Shown here: piece after piece, positions 28,397 to 36,383 of the stretch
Layout of the letters: each line of letters opens with the position of its first letter
How positions within the stretch are numbered: the first letter of the stretch is position 1
Source: Candidatus Falkowiibacteriota bacterium
GTDB taxonomy: Bacteria; Patescibacteriota; Patescibacteriia; UBA11705; JABHMO01
NCBI GenBank assembly: GCA_016214755.1
Contig: JACRNX010000043.1
Span: 1-36,961, forward strand
Direction of reading: 5' to 3'
DNA: 36,961 nucleotides
Program-made: the position numbers and the translations under genes
Notes under the pieces: model-generated
Databases searched by the model: none
What the model was told of the DNA's origin: nothing
Seen by the model: only the letters and a program-made list of their open reading frames with translations

Positions 28397-30364
28397 TTAG
28401 TCAACGCGGATAACTTTATCTTCATCATCAAAATCATCGCTAAACGGCTGATATTGCTGGACCGCGTATTTCGTCTCGTCAAGCTCGCGGATGAACATTG
28501 ACGGTTTTGAATAGAGCTCGCCGAATTTATAACTGAACGAACGGACGGGAAAAAGCATGTTCAACTCATCTTTGGCGCGAGTGACGGCGACATAAAACAA
28601 ACGGCGCTCTTCCTCGAGTTCCGCTGGTTTTTCCAGTGATTTGTGATGCGGAAAGTAGCCGTCGCGCAGGCCGATGATAAACACGACCGGCCACTCCAAG
28701 CCCTTCGCCTGATGAATGGTGGACAAGACCACGGCGCGGCTGTCATGTTCATGCTCGCCGGCGAAATTCTCGCTCAACATCACGTCGGACAATAATTTGT
28801 CCAAGTCATTGTAAAAAGCGACGAAATTAATTAATTGCCCCAAATCATCCAATCGGTCGCGGTAATTTTCATAAGCGTTTTTCAAATAATCCTCGTAGCC
28901 GAACGTCAAAACCTGTTCAATGACTTCAGCCATAAATCCTTTTTGATTGCGCGGCATTGCCAGCAATGAACGGAAGGTATGCAAAATTTTATCCCAACTT
29001 TCTGCCGCTTGCCCGGTTAGCTCGATTTTACTGTTAATCAACTCGCTTAACGCGCTGAATTTTTGAATCCTCTGCCAAATTAGCGTTGCTTTTTTTTCGC
29101 CAATGCCTTCGTATAAATTCAAAACCCGTTTCCAAGCGATTTCATCCTGAAAATTCGCCAAGACCTTTAAATATGCGATAACGTCTTTAACGTGCGCCTG
29201 TTCAAAATAGCGCAGGCCGCCGCGGACGACGTACGGGACGTTCAGTTTGCTTAACGCCAGTTGCAAATCCGCCGCTTGATAAGTGGCGCGGTACAGCACC
29301 GCGCATTCATTGTAATTTTTCCCTTCGCGATACAGCTCCATAATGCGGCGCGCGACGGCCGCCGCTTCGGCGTGCGCGTCGCGCGCCGGTATTAGAGACG
29401 GTAAAATGCTTCCTTCCCTTCTGGCCACTAACTTCTTTTCGAATTGGTCAATATTATTGGCGATAATTTCATTCGCCAAATTCAAAATCTGCGGCGTACT
29501 GCGGTAGTTGGTTTCAATCTTATAAACCTTAGACGGGCGGAAAAGCTTGGGAAAATTTAAAATATTTTTCACGTCCGCCGCCCGAAAAGAGTAAATGCTT
29601 TGCGAATCGTCGCCGACAACCAAAACATTATTGTGAAATGACGCCAGCTCGCGGATAATCTCCGCCTGGATATGATTCGTGTCCTGATATTCGTCAACCA
29701 AAATGTATTCAAACTGTTCGGCGTATTTTTCTTTGACTGTTTGGTTTGTTTGCAAAAGCCGCAGCCAATTAACGAGTAAATCATCAAAGTCCATCACGTT
29801 AGCCGCCTTCTTTTTTTTGTCATAGACAAAACTGATTTCGCCCATTTTCGCGCTGACGAAATCCGGATAATCGTAAGTTGTTTGGCAAACTTCGGCCACT
29901 TCCTGATTAGTATTCCGCGCGAAACTGATAATTGAACGAACCACGCCGGCTTTCGGAAAATTTTGGCCCTTGACATTCAAACCGATTTCCGCCATCGAAT
30001 GTTTAATCAAGGACTCGCTGTCTTGTTCGTCCAAAATGTTAAAATTGCGCTCATAGCCGAGCAAATTGGCGTAACGCCGTAAAATCAAATTGCCAATGTG
30101 ATGGAACGTGCCGCCCCAAAGATTTTCGGGTTTAAACCCTAACAATTTCTCGACGCGATTCAGCATCTCCCTGGCCGCTTTATTGGTAAAAGTGACTAAC
30201 AAAATATTTTCAGGACTAACGCCCATTTCCGTCAAATAAGCGACGCGGAAAACCAATGTCCGCGTTTTCCCCGAGCCAGCGCCGGCCAACACCAAACACG
30301 GCCCGTCCGCTTCGGTAACGACCTTGTACTGTTCGTCGTTTAGCAATTTTTTATAATCAATCAT
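28397..30364 (-). CDS. UvrD/PcrA-type superfamily 1 DNA helicase
   Basis: 655 residues with the helicase motifs in order: Q motif LNDEQYKVV (8-16), motif I LAGAGSGKTRTLVFRVAYL split near 27-45, Ia VTFTNKAAREM, II ILVDEYQDTN, III VVGDDSQSIYSFRAAD, IV IETNYRSTPQILNLANEI, V STIHQAKGLEWPVVFIIGL, VI EEERRLFYVAVTRAKDEL. It unwinds 3'-5' in repair and in removing proteins from DNA. The UvrD and PcrA roles cannot be told apart by eye. The tail after motif VI is short and lacks the Tudor-like RNAP-binding domain of full UvrD/PcrA. The ATG overlaps the end of a RAYT fragment by 8 bp and has no Shine-Dalgarno. Confidence 0.93.
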   Translation of the reverse strand: MIDYKKLLNDEQYKVVTEADGPCLVLAGAGSGKTRTLVFRVAYLTEMGVSPENILLVTFTNKAAREMLNRVEKLLGFKPENLWGGTFHHIGNLILRRYANLLGYERNFNILDEQDSESLIKHSMAEIGLNVKGQNFPKAGVVRSIISFARNTNQEVAEVCQTTYDYPDFVSAKMGEISFVYDKKKKAANVMDFDDLLVNWLRLLQTNQTVKEKYAEQFEYILVDEYQDTNHIQAEIIRELASFHNNVLVVGDDSQSIYSFRAADVKNILNFPKLFRPSKVYKIETNYRSTPQILNLANEIIANNIDQFEKKLVARREGSILPSLIPARDAHAEAAAVARRIMELYREGKNYNECAVLYRATYQAADLQLALSKLNVPYVVRGGLRYFEQAHVKDVIAYLKVLANFQDEIAWKRVLNLYEGIGEKKATLIWQRIQKFSALSELINSKIELTGQAAESWDKILHTFRSLLAMPRNQKGFMAEVIEQVLTFGYEDYLKNAYENYRDRLDDLGQLINFVAFYNDLDKLLSDVMLSENFAGEHEHDSRAVVLSTIHQAKGLEWPVVFIIGLRDGYFPHHKSLEKPAELEEERRLFYVAVTRAKDELNMLFPVRSFSYKFGELYSKPSMFIRELDETKYAVQQYQPFSDDFDDEDKVIRVD

Positions 30365-30614
30365 AAAGCGGTTTTAAATGAAAGGGATTGTTTTTGTCAT
30401 AATCCCATCGAAGCGGGTTGAATTTAATGCATTCCCGAATTTTGTCTAATGATTTTTCCGTGCGAATAACATGCTCATAAAAACGCGCCTGCCATTGAAA
30501 TTCAGCGGGAATTTGATGGATAAAAAACGAAGATTTCCCTTTGAACCATCGTATAATTTCACCTAATGTTTTTTTACCCATGGGATTATGTTCGCCAGTC
30601 GCGCCGCCATCCAA
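30357..30614 (-). pseudogene. REP-associated tyrosine transposase (RAYT), C-terminal remnant
   Basis: An 85-codon frame resembles the C-terminal third of RAYT/TnpA-REP proteins: LGEIIRWFKGKSS, FQWQARFYEHVIRTEKSLDK, IRECIKFNPLRWDYDKNNP. The N-terminal part with the HUH metal motif is missing; upstream DNA at once becomes REP palindromes (30619-30720). It is therefore a decayed transposase next to the repeats such enzymes mobilise. Its stop overlaps the UvrD-type start by 8 bp. Confidence 0.8.
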
Positions 30615-30618
30615 AACT

Positions 30619-30720
30619 GTAGAGACGCGATTTATCGCGTCTCCGCGAGAGACGCAATATATTGCGTCTCTACGTTATTTTCAATCATCACGGTGAGACG
30701 CGATAAATCGCGTCTCTACA
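30619..30720. repeat. REPIN: three palindromes with 26-bp inverted outer ends
   Basis: 30619-30643 (TGTAGAGACGCGATTTATCG...) is the exact inverse of 30695-30720. Each is itself a hairpin: GAGACGCGA-TTTA-TCGCGTCTC (30622-30643) and GAGACGCGA-TAAA-TCGCGTCTC (30695-30716). Between them is a third palindrome, GAGACGCAAT-AT-ATTGCGTCTC (30649-30670). Paired inverted REPs beside a RAYT gene are the classical REPIN arrangement. Confidence 0.88.
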
Positions 30721-30762
30721 TTATTAGCAATCGCCAAATCAATTTTATCATATTATCGGATA

Positions 30763-30790
30763 TTGACAAAATTAAAATGACTGCTATAAT
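30763..30790 (+). promoter_or_regulatory. Promoter of the 107-aa gene
   Basis: -35 TTGACA (30763-30768), 16 bp, -10 TATAAT (30785-30790): both hexamers perfect. Confidence 0.88.
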
Positions 30791-30802
30791 TGTTTTTGTT
30801 GA

Positions 30803-30819
30803 TTTGGCGAAACGCCAAA
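30803..30819 (+). promoter_or_regulatory. Hairpin abutting the SD of the 107-aa gene
   Basis: TTTGGCG (30803-30809), loop AAA, CGCCAAA (30813-30819), perfect 7 bp, directly followed by GGAGGG (30820-30825). It lies ~5-10 nt from the predicted transcript start, so it would be a 5'-end hairpin that stabilises the mRNA or controls access to the SD. Confidence 0.75.
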
Positions 30820-30829
30820 GGAGGGAAAA

Positions 30830-31153
30830 ATGCCAATAACCAAAGTGATTGCTAACCAGCCGTTCATTTGCATGATCAGCGGGCAAAGAAAAATCAGCGA
30901 CGGAATAGTAAAAATCAAAGCCGTGGCGCCAGAAGGCAATGTCTTTATCATGGTGGCCGACGAAGTGATGGCTCTTCCGAAAGGGACACATATCGTCGTC
31001 AGAAAATTCCAGGAAATCAACGATGACAAACGCCGACTGATTAGGCCGATTGAATGGTCGCCTTTTTCGCGAAAATCGCGCCGGGTATTCACCCAACCAG
31101 AAATACCGCAAACGCAAACGAGAACGCTTCAATCATCATTTCCCTCATGCTAA
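30830..31153 (+). CDS. Small protein of unknown function, 107 aa
   Basis: A real gene by its signals: perfect promoter hexamers, 5' hairpin, AAAGGAGGG ~6 nt before the ATG, and a terminator 12 bp after the stop. The product is basic and beta-looking (KVIANQPFICMISGQRKISD, GNVFIMVADEVMALPKGTHI) with a Ser/Gln/Thr-rich, low-complexity C-terminus. It has no membrane segment or signal. I recognise no family. It belongs with 17197-17466 and 27637-28329 as a self-contained monocistronic unit. Confidence 0.78.
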   Translation: MPITKVIANQPFICMISGQRKISDGIVKIKAVAPEGNVFIMVADEVMALPKGTHIVVRKFQEINDDKRRLIRPIEWSPFSRKSRRVFTQPEIPQTQTRTLQSSFPSC

Positions 31154-31165
31154 CAACCGAAGAAG

Positions 31166-31180
31166 GCCGGCCACGCCGGC
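31166..31180 (+). terminator. Rho-independent terminator after the 107-aa gene
   Basis: GCCGGC (31166-31171), CAC, GCCGGC (31175-31180), then TCTCTTTTCTTTTATTC. Confidence 0.82.
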
Positions 31181-31198
31181 TCTCTTTTCTTTTATTCT

Positions 31199-31229
31199 AG
31201 TTTCTATTTTCTAGATTCTACTTTCTAAC
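31199..31229. repeat. Inverted copy of the TAGAAAGTAGAATCTAG repeat
   Basis: AGTTTCTATTTTCTAGATTC..., the complement of the unit at 21064 and 36384. It runs into the last codons of queH. Confidence 0.7.
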
Positions 31230-31751
31230 GCTGAACTCGCATCCGCAATAATTTTGCCGATGAAAGTTCTCTTTCGCTGAAAGCGCGCAGGACTTTTTAA
31301 AGCCGTCAGCTTTCCGCCAGACAGTGTCAATAAATTTCAAACCGTAAAACTCCGCCAGCTCGCGTCCTATTTTGTTTATCACTTCCGCCGGTTTATGCGG
31401 ACTAATCGTCAACGTCGTGGCGAAACCGTCAAATTTTTCCTCCATCGCTTTCTGCGCCGTTTCATTCAGTCGCTGCAAAAAACATTTTTCACAGCGCTGG
31501 CCGCCTTCCGACTCATTTTCCAATCCGCGGACGGACTCAAGCCATTCGTTATGGACGTACTGGCCGACAATCAACGGAATATTGTTTTTCTTACAATAGC
31601 GCTCCATTTCCGAAAGACGCGACTTATATTCATCTTCTGGAAAAATGTTGAGATTATAAAAATAAACCATTACTTCATGGCCATTTTTTATTAGCTCTTG
31701 AACGACAAACGCGCCGCACGGCGCGCAACAATCGTGGAGCAATATCTTCAT
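31218..31751 (-). CDS. queH: Epoxyqueuosine reductase QueH
   Basis: 177 residues from ATG 31751; the longer frame upstream is TCTGTACATCTG-type repeat. Cysteine motifs define QueH (DUF208): LLHDCCAPCG (Cys8, Cys9, Cys12), GGQRCEKCFLQRL near 90-102, and a final CGCEFS. The middle segment FATTLTISPHKP is also typical. QueH converts epoxyqueuosine to queuosine at the wobble position of GUN tRNAs using an Fe-S centre; it replaces QueG. No other queuosine gene is in the window, so substrate may come from elsewhere on the chromosome or by salvage. No Shine-Dalgarno. Confidence 0.93.
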   Translation of the reverse strand: MKILLHDCCAPCGAFVVQELIKNGHEVMVYFYNLNIFPEDEYKSRLSEMERYCKKNNIPLIVGQYVHNEWLESVRGLENESEGGQRCEKCFLQRLNETAQKAMEEKFDGFATTLTISPHKPAEVINKIGRELAEFYGLKFIDTVWRKADGFKKSCALSAKENFHRQNYCGCEFSVRK

Positions 31752-31926
31752 AAAATACAAGATGTACTGATTTGTACAGATATACAGATGAAAGGGGGAA
31801 GAAGATAAACAGGATAAACAAGATAATTTAGATTTAGACCACTCTTTCATACAATCAGTATGTCAGTACTATCAGTAATCAATTACCGTTCGCTCTAAAA
31901 AATTACAAGTTACGAATTACTAAACC

Positions 31927-32277
31927 TCAATGCATATACGATTCGCGGTACAGCCAAGCGCTGAAGGTGGTGACAATCGTGTAAAGCGCAGCGCCCAGAA
32001 ATCCAGCCCACCAAATCGTGATCGCAAATCCCTGAATGAACGTCGAGACAAACCAAAACACCAACGCGTTGATAACCAAATTCGACAGACCCAGAGTAAT
32101 CACGTTAATCGGGAAGGTAATGATTTTCAAAATCATGCCCGGCACGAAATTTATCAATCCAATCACCACCACCAAAATCATCGCATAATAAAAATTTTCA
32201 ACCTCGATTCCTGGAACAAAATATCCGATTGCCAAAAGCCCGAGCGCGTTAATCAGCCAACGTAGGATTAGGTACAT
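31927..32277 (-). CDS. YvlD-like phage-holin-4 superfamily membrane protein
   Basis: 116 residues, four hydrophobic segments (LILRWLINALGLLAIGYFVP, FYYAMILVVVIGLINFVPGM, TLGLSNLVINALVFWFVSTF, WWAGFLGAALYTIVTTFSAW). The order and phrases (ALGLLAIGYFVPGIEV; FPINVITLGL; INALVFWFVS) fit the Phage_holin_4_2/YvlD family. These are small membrane proteins widespread in bacteria and not tied to phages; their exact function is unknown. No lysis or phage genes are nearby, so a holin role is unlikely. Confidence 0.88.
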   Translation of the reverse strand: MYLILRWLINALGLLAIGYFVPGIEVENFYYAMILVVVIGLINFVPGMILKIITFPINVITLGLSNLVINALVFWFVSTFIQGFAITIWWAGFLGAALYTIVTTFSAWLYRESYMH

Positions 32278-32372
32278 AATAAAAAATTAAAAGGTAAAAA
32301 TGAAAAATGAAATTAGTTACAAATTACAAATCAATACAAATGTTACAAATAAATGAACTCACTGCCAGTCTT

Positions 32373-32948
32373 TTATCCCTTGTATTGCTTTCTTGTTTTT
32401 TGTTTTCTTGATTTCTTGTTTTTTTGATTTCTTAACTGAATGATTCGCTCCACCCAACCATGCTCGTCAAGCAAATCAAGAAAATATCGCGCCTCACGGC
32501 TGACGCGCCGGCGATTAAAAAGATAAATTATCTTCGCCGCCCAATAATAAAAAATCATCAAGATAACCACCAGATACACCGCCCACCAGAACCAATTATT
32601 CTTCAGCGACCAAAAAAGGATTTCCAACTCCATCGTGTCGCTTCGGCTGTTCCCGTACTGATCCATAACTTTTACTCTGACAACCTGCTTGCCCATCGGA
32701 AAAAAATACCGGAGCTTGCTCGTGTGGAAGGTTTCCGCGTTATTCACCAACCATTCATATGTTAAGCCATTCGTCTCTGGCAAATTCGTCAAAACATCAA
32801 ACTCATATGTCTGCCAGCCGACCTGTTTGTATTTTATAAAGGCCTCTTTCAACGGCTGAACATCTTTGCTTTGATTCTCTTGCGCCGAGCAAACGAACGG
32901 CGCGATTAAAAACAAAACCAAGATGGCGATTTTAATTTTATTTTTCAT
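32373..32948 (-). CDS. Membrane-anchored PKD-like domain protein, short paralogue
   Basis: 191 residues from ATG 32948. Signal peptide (KIKIAILVLFLIAPFVCSAQ), a ~75-residue PKD-like domain (VGWQTYEFDVLTNLPETNG..YEWLVN..FPMGKQVVRVKVMD), the phrase EILFWSLKNNWFWW, one membrane segment (AVYLVVILMIFYYWAAKIIYL) and a basic cytosolic tail with an Arg/Lys-rich end. Domain and juxtamembrane segment match the C-terminal half of the protein encoded just upstream (33016-34245), so the two are paralogues. Function unknown; a surface or complex-forming role with its neighbours is likely. Confidence 0.78.
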   Translation of the reverse strand: MKNKIKIAILVLFLIAPFVCSAQENQSKDVQPLKEAFIKYKQVGWQTYEFDVLTNLPETNGLTYEWLVNNAETFHTSKLRYFFPMGKQVVRVKVMDQYGNSRSDTMELEILFWSLKNNWFWWAVYLVVILMIFYYWAAKIIYLFNRRRVSREARYFLDLLDEHGWVERIIQLRNQKNKKSRKQKTRKQYKG

Positions 32949-32958
32949 TGTTATTTCT

Positions 32959-32988
32959 TCCGCCAAAGGCGGAGCCGCCTCTGGCGGA
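32959..32988. repeat. Pair of CCGCC-NNN-GGCGG palindromes
   Basis: TCCGCC-AAA-GGCGGA (32959-32973) and CCGCC-TCT-GGCGG (32975-32987), in the gap between the two PKD-like genes. A single CCGCC-TCT-GGCGG is at 1521-1533. Confidence 0.8.
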
Positions 32989-33015
32989 CATTTTTATTTT
33001 AAATAATCTGACACG

Positions 33016-34245
33016 CTACTCGTCCGTTGAACGTTTCTTCGGACGCCGGAGTTCGCGCTCTGGCTTTTCCGCGTCAGTCGCGGAAAGCGACGTCCGATGT
33101 TTGAATTTGCCGGCGAATAAATACACCATGCCGCCGAGCAACAAAACGACAATCCAGAGCCAATAATTATTTATTGACCAAAATTCAACTTTTATCGCCA
33201 CGCTGTCATAAATAAAATTATCAAACGGCCCCTTCACTTTTAATGTCGCATAATATTCACCAACGCCGCGATAACGATGCTCGCCGTTCTTTTTGCTTTC
33301 GCGGCCATCGCCGTAATTCCACGAATAATCCAACCCGGCGATGTCCAAATTAGGAACATTCGTTGAAAAACTAAAATGATACGTGTTCCAATTCAATTGC
33401 TCGGCTTTGATTTTTACTTCTTTCAGCACTTGTTCCGACGACGGACTGAAAACCCCTGCCACCAATTCTGCCGTCTTTGAAATTTTTTCATTCGCGCTCG
33501 CGCTTGATTCTTTCTTTTTATCGCTAACTATATTTTTTTTCTTTGCCTCATTTTGTTTGTCTTGCTGGTCTAGCTCGTCTTGCTTGTCTTTTGCTTGAAT
33601 TTGGGGCAACTGTTTTGCCGGCGCGACTATTTTTGGAATTTCAACTGGCTTAGGCGGCGGCAATGGTTCATCCTTGCTTTTTTTAGCATCCAGCGGATAT
33701 TTGTCCTCTTTATCATTCACGCCATCGCCATCTGTGTCCGCTTTATTTTTGTCCGTTCCTTTCAGCGCTTCTTCCGCGTCCGTCAGTCCGTCGTTGTCAT
33801 CATCGCTGTCAATGTCATCGCCCAGTCCGTCAAAATCATGGTCTTCTTGCGCGTGAAACATCGGGCTCAACATTTCATTATTTTCAATATTCTGGTCCTG
33901 CGGCGCGACATTAACAACCTGCACCGTGATATTGAAATCCTTATCCGGAATGATAAAATCAACAAAGGCCTCATCTTTAACGCCATTGGCCACCAAGGAA
34001 ACAGGAACCTGCCCGATGACTGTACTGCCGAGAGCGAAAACAACCAAGCCCGAAGCGTCTTTCTCGCCCAGATTGACGATCGAAGTGTACGCTCTCACTT
34101 GTTCGCCGCGAATTAAATTATTCGTATCCTTCGACAACCATATCTCGCCCGCGCTGGCGGCCAAATCAACTTGAAAAGCAGTCGCTGCCGTCCATGGCAA
34201 CGCTGATAAAATCAAAATCGCGGTGAATAAAAAAATTTTTCTCAT
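33016..34245 (-). CDS. Membrane-anchored protein with Ca-binding TSP3-like repeats and PKD domain
   Basis: 409 residues. Signal peptide (FLFTAILILSALPWTAATAF), a CARDB-like beta domain (~25-130; SKDTNNLIRGEQVRAYTSIV, ENNE), calcium-binding DxDxDG repeats (~133-185; DHDFDGLGDDIDSDDDNDG, ADTDGDGVNDKEDKYPLD), a Pro/Lys/Gln-rich linker (~190-255), a PKD-like domain (LNWNTYHFSFSTNVPN...YSWNYGDG...YRGVGEYYATLKVKG), then VEFWSINNYWLWIVVLLLGG as the membrane anchor and a basic tail. The start overlaps the stop of the HEPN-like gene by 4 bp (ATGA), so the two are translationally coupled. Confidence 0.82.
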   Translation of the reverse strand: MRKIFLFTAILILSALPWTAATAFQVDLAASAGEIWLSKDTNNLIRGEQVRAYTSIVNLGEKDASGLVVFALGSTVIGQVPVSLVANGVKDEAFVDFIIPDKDFNITVQVVNVAPQDQNIENNEMLSPMFHAQEDHDFDGLGDDIDSDDDNDGLTDAEEALKGTDKNKADTDGDGVNDKEDKYPLDAKKSKDEPLPPPKPVEIPKIVAPAKQLPQIQAKDKQDELDQQDKQNEAKKKNIVSDKKKESSASANEKISKTAELVAGVFSPSSEQVLKEVKIKAEQLNWNTYHFSFSTNVPNLDIAGLDYSWNYGDGRESKKNGEHRYRGVGEYYATLKVKGPFDNFIYDSVAIKVEFWSINNYWLWIVVLLLGGMVYLFAGKFKHRTSLSATDAEKPERELRRPKKRSTDE

Positions 34246-34682
34246 AATACGTCCAACTCTTTCAACGCTTTTTTAATTAATTCCAAAACCTTTTCCGCTT
34301 CATTGTATTTAAGCGTGTAATGCACGTTGTGCACCACTTCGTTTCTCACCCTGTGCGCCCACCATGAATGTTTCAATCTGGGAAATTTGTAAGTGGCGAA
34401 TTTCAGCCGCTCGAAAGTCGTCGCGCCTGGCAAGTACATTAATTTCAGCGCCTCGTCCAGCAATTTGTCCGCTTCAATAACCGCCAGCTTATAATTCATC
34501 TCCTTGCCTAGCCCTAAAAGCGCGGCGATTTGCTTCCAACGCTCCTGGAAAAATTTTTTGTCAATCTCGCTTGTTTTACTTTTAAGATAAAAATAACGGG
34601 CGACGATGATTAAAATCGCCAAAAGAACTATTCCACCGGCAATTAGAAAGTCCAAAAATTTTAATTCCCAGTCTATTTCCAT
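34242..34682 (-). CDS. Membrane-anchored HEPN-like protein
   Basis: 146 residues. One N-terminal membrane segment (FLIAGGIVLLAILIIVARYF) and a helical cytosolic domain with ADKLLDEALK, AHRVRNEVVHNVHYTLKYNE and EKVLELIKKALKEL. The RNEVVH sequence fits the HEPN motif R-(polar)-x3-H, and the helices around it look like a HEPN four-helix bundle. HEPN proteins are often RNases in defence or toxin systems, though non-catalytic ones exist. It is the first gene of a coupled set with the two PKD-like membrane proteins. The HEPN assignment is by motif and helix pattern only. No Shine-Dalgarno. Confidence 0.65.
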   Translation of the reverse strand: MEIDWELKFLDFLIAGGIVLLAILIIVARYFYLKSKTSEIDKKFFQERWKQIAALLGLGKEMNYKLAVIEADKLLDEALKLMYLPGATTFERLKFATYKFPRLKHSWWAHRVRNEVVHNVHYTLKYNEAEKVLELIKKALKELDVL

Positions 34683-34685
34683 ATA

Positions 34686-34945
34686 TTATTAGTGAGTAGG
34701 TTGTAGTGAGTAGGTGACAATCTTTTGTCATTGTGAGACTCTCAAAACATGAGATAATACACAAAAGCCACTGGATTCCGGATCAAGTCCGGATGACAAA
34801 AGGAAATGTCTTTCTGTCATTCCCGCGAAAGCGGAAATCCGCTATCATAATTCGTGTTTTGAATTTTGGTCATTTGGATTTGTGATTTGTTTGTGATTTG
34901 TTATTTGTGGTTTGTAATTTTCAATCTGTACATCTGTAATTATAA
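34686..34945. repeat. Mixed intergenic repeats
   Basis: Contains TAGTGAGTAGGTTGTAG (34690-34706), TTCCGGATCAAGTCCGGATG (34776-34795), TGTCATTCCCGCGAAAGCGG (34816-34835), an AT-rich TTTGTGATTTG run (34868-34915) and TCTGTACATCTGTA (34924-34937). No gene or clear promoter. Confidence 0.65.
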
Positions 34946-34946
34946 T

Positions 34947-36368
34947 CTATAAAATACTTTCTAACTGATACGCCGCGTTCAACAATGTCGCTTCGTCAAA
35001 ATGTTTTCCCATCAGCTGCAAGCCGACCGGCAAACCGCTGGTTTCGCCACCGGGAATGGAAATCGCCGGCAGGCCGGCGATATTCGCCGAAACCGTGAAA
35101 ATATCAGCCAGATACATTGTCAGCGGGTCGTCAAACTTTTCTCCCAGATTAAACGCCACGGACGGAGAAGTCGGCGAGATCAGGCAATCCACTTGTTGAA
35201 ACGCTTTGTCAAAATCCTCTTTTATCAGACGCCTGACTTGCTGGGCTTTTTTGTAATAAGCGTCGTAATAGCCGGCGGACAGGACGTAGGTTCCGAGCAT
35301 AATCCGTCGGCGCGCTTCCTCGCCAAAACCCTCGCGCCGCGTTTTCAAATACATTTCCAGCAAATTGCCGGCCTCACAACGCGCGCCGTAACGAACGCCG
35401 TCATAGCGCGCCAAATTCGACGAGACCTCGGCTGGCATTAAAATATAATAAACCGCTAACGAATACTTGATGAGGGGCAAACTGACGTCAATCAATTCCG
35501 CGCCGAGTTCGGCCAATTTTTTCATTGCCGCCTTGACGATTTTTTCGACATTTTCATCCATGCCTTTGATGAAAAAATCTTTGGCCACACCGATTTTCAA
35601 ACCTTTGATTGATTTTTTCAATGAAGAAACGACATTTGCTTTTTTAGGAGCAGTGGTCGAGTCGAATTTGTCCTGTCCGGCAATCGCTTCAAAAACATAA
35701 GCCGCGTCTTGGACGGTTTTAGTCAAAGAACCGATTTGATCCAAGCTGGACGCCATGGCCATTAGCCCGTGCCGCGAGACGCGGCCGTATGTCGGTTTAA
35801 AACCAACCACGCCGCAAAACGACGCGGGCAAGCGGACCGAACCGCCGGTGTCCGAGCCCAAAGCGTAGATCGCTTCGTCGCTCGCTACTGCTGCCGCCGG
35901 ACCGCTTGAAGAACCGCCGGGGACTTTTTCCGAATCGCGCGGATTTTTCGTCGGACCGAAAAACGAGGTCTCGCCTGAACTGCCCATGGCGAATTCATCT
36001 AAATTCGCTTTGCCCAAAATCACCGCGCCCATTCGTTTCAGCCGCGAAATCACCGTGGCGTCATAAGCCGCCACATAAGTTGAAAGGATTTTCGAACCAG
36101 CGGTCGCTTTCACGCTTTCGACTAAGATATTGTCTTTCACTGCCAGCGGAATGCCGGCCAGCGCGTTGATTTCTTCTTTGTCTTTTATTTTTCGGTCAAT
36201 CGCTTCTGCCTGCGCGAAGGCCTCGTCCTCGGTCAGCGTGATAAACGCGTTCAGCTTTTTCTCCTGTTTTTTTATCGCGCTAAAACACGCTTTCGTCAGC
36301 TCGCGGCTGGAAAATTCTTTATTAATCAATCCGCGATGAGCTTCCTCGATTGTCAGGATGTTTAACAT
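34947..36368 (-). CDS. gatA: Aspartyl/glutamyl-tRNA amidotransferase subunit A
   Basis: 473 residues. Amidase-signature enzyme with the Ser-cisSer-Lys triad visible: Lys in LAVKDNI (Lys78), cis-Ser in GGSSSGPAAAVAS, nucleophile Ser in GSDTGGSVRLPASFCG. Then VGFKPTYGRVSRHGLMAMAS and the C-terminal FTVSANIAGLPAISIPGG..GLPVGLQLMGK. With GatB and GatC it amidates Glu-tRNA(Gln) or Asp-tRNA(Asn), releasing ammonia from glutamine. gatC lies upstream on the same strand, separated by ~165 bp of repeats; gatB is not in the window. No Shine-Dalgarno. Confidence 0.96.
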   Translation of the reverse strand: MLNILTIEEAHRGLINKEFSSRELTKACFSAIKKQEKKLNAFITLTEDEAFAQAEAIDRKIKDKEEINALAGIPLAVKDNILVESVKATAGSKILSTYVAAYDATVISRLKRMGAVILGKANLDEFAMGSSGETSFFGPTKNPRDSEKVPGGSSSGPAAAVASDEAIYALGSDTGGSVRLPASFCGVVGFKPTYGRVSRHGLMAMASSLDQIGSLTKTVQDAAYVFEAIAGQDKFDSTTAPKKANVVSSLKKSIKGLKIGVAKDFFIKGMDENVEKIVKAAMKKLAELGAELIDVSLPLIKYSLAVYYILMPAEVSSNLARYDGVRYGARCEAGNLLEMYLKTRREGFGEEARRRIMLGTYVLSAGYYDAYYKKAQQVRRLIKEDFDKAFQQVDCLISPTSPSVAFNLGEKFDDPLTMYLADIFTVSANIAGLPAISIPGGETSGLPVGLQLMGKHFDEATLLNAAYQLESIL

Positions 36369-36383
36369 AGTAACTCGTAATCT

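Noticed and set aside
31927-32277. Holin-family protein as evidence of a prophage
   Set aside because: YvlD-like proteins are common in non-phage contexts, and no phage structural, lysis or integrase genes are nearby.
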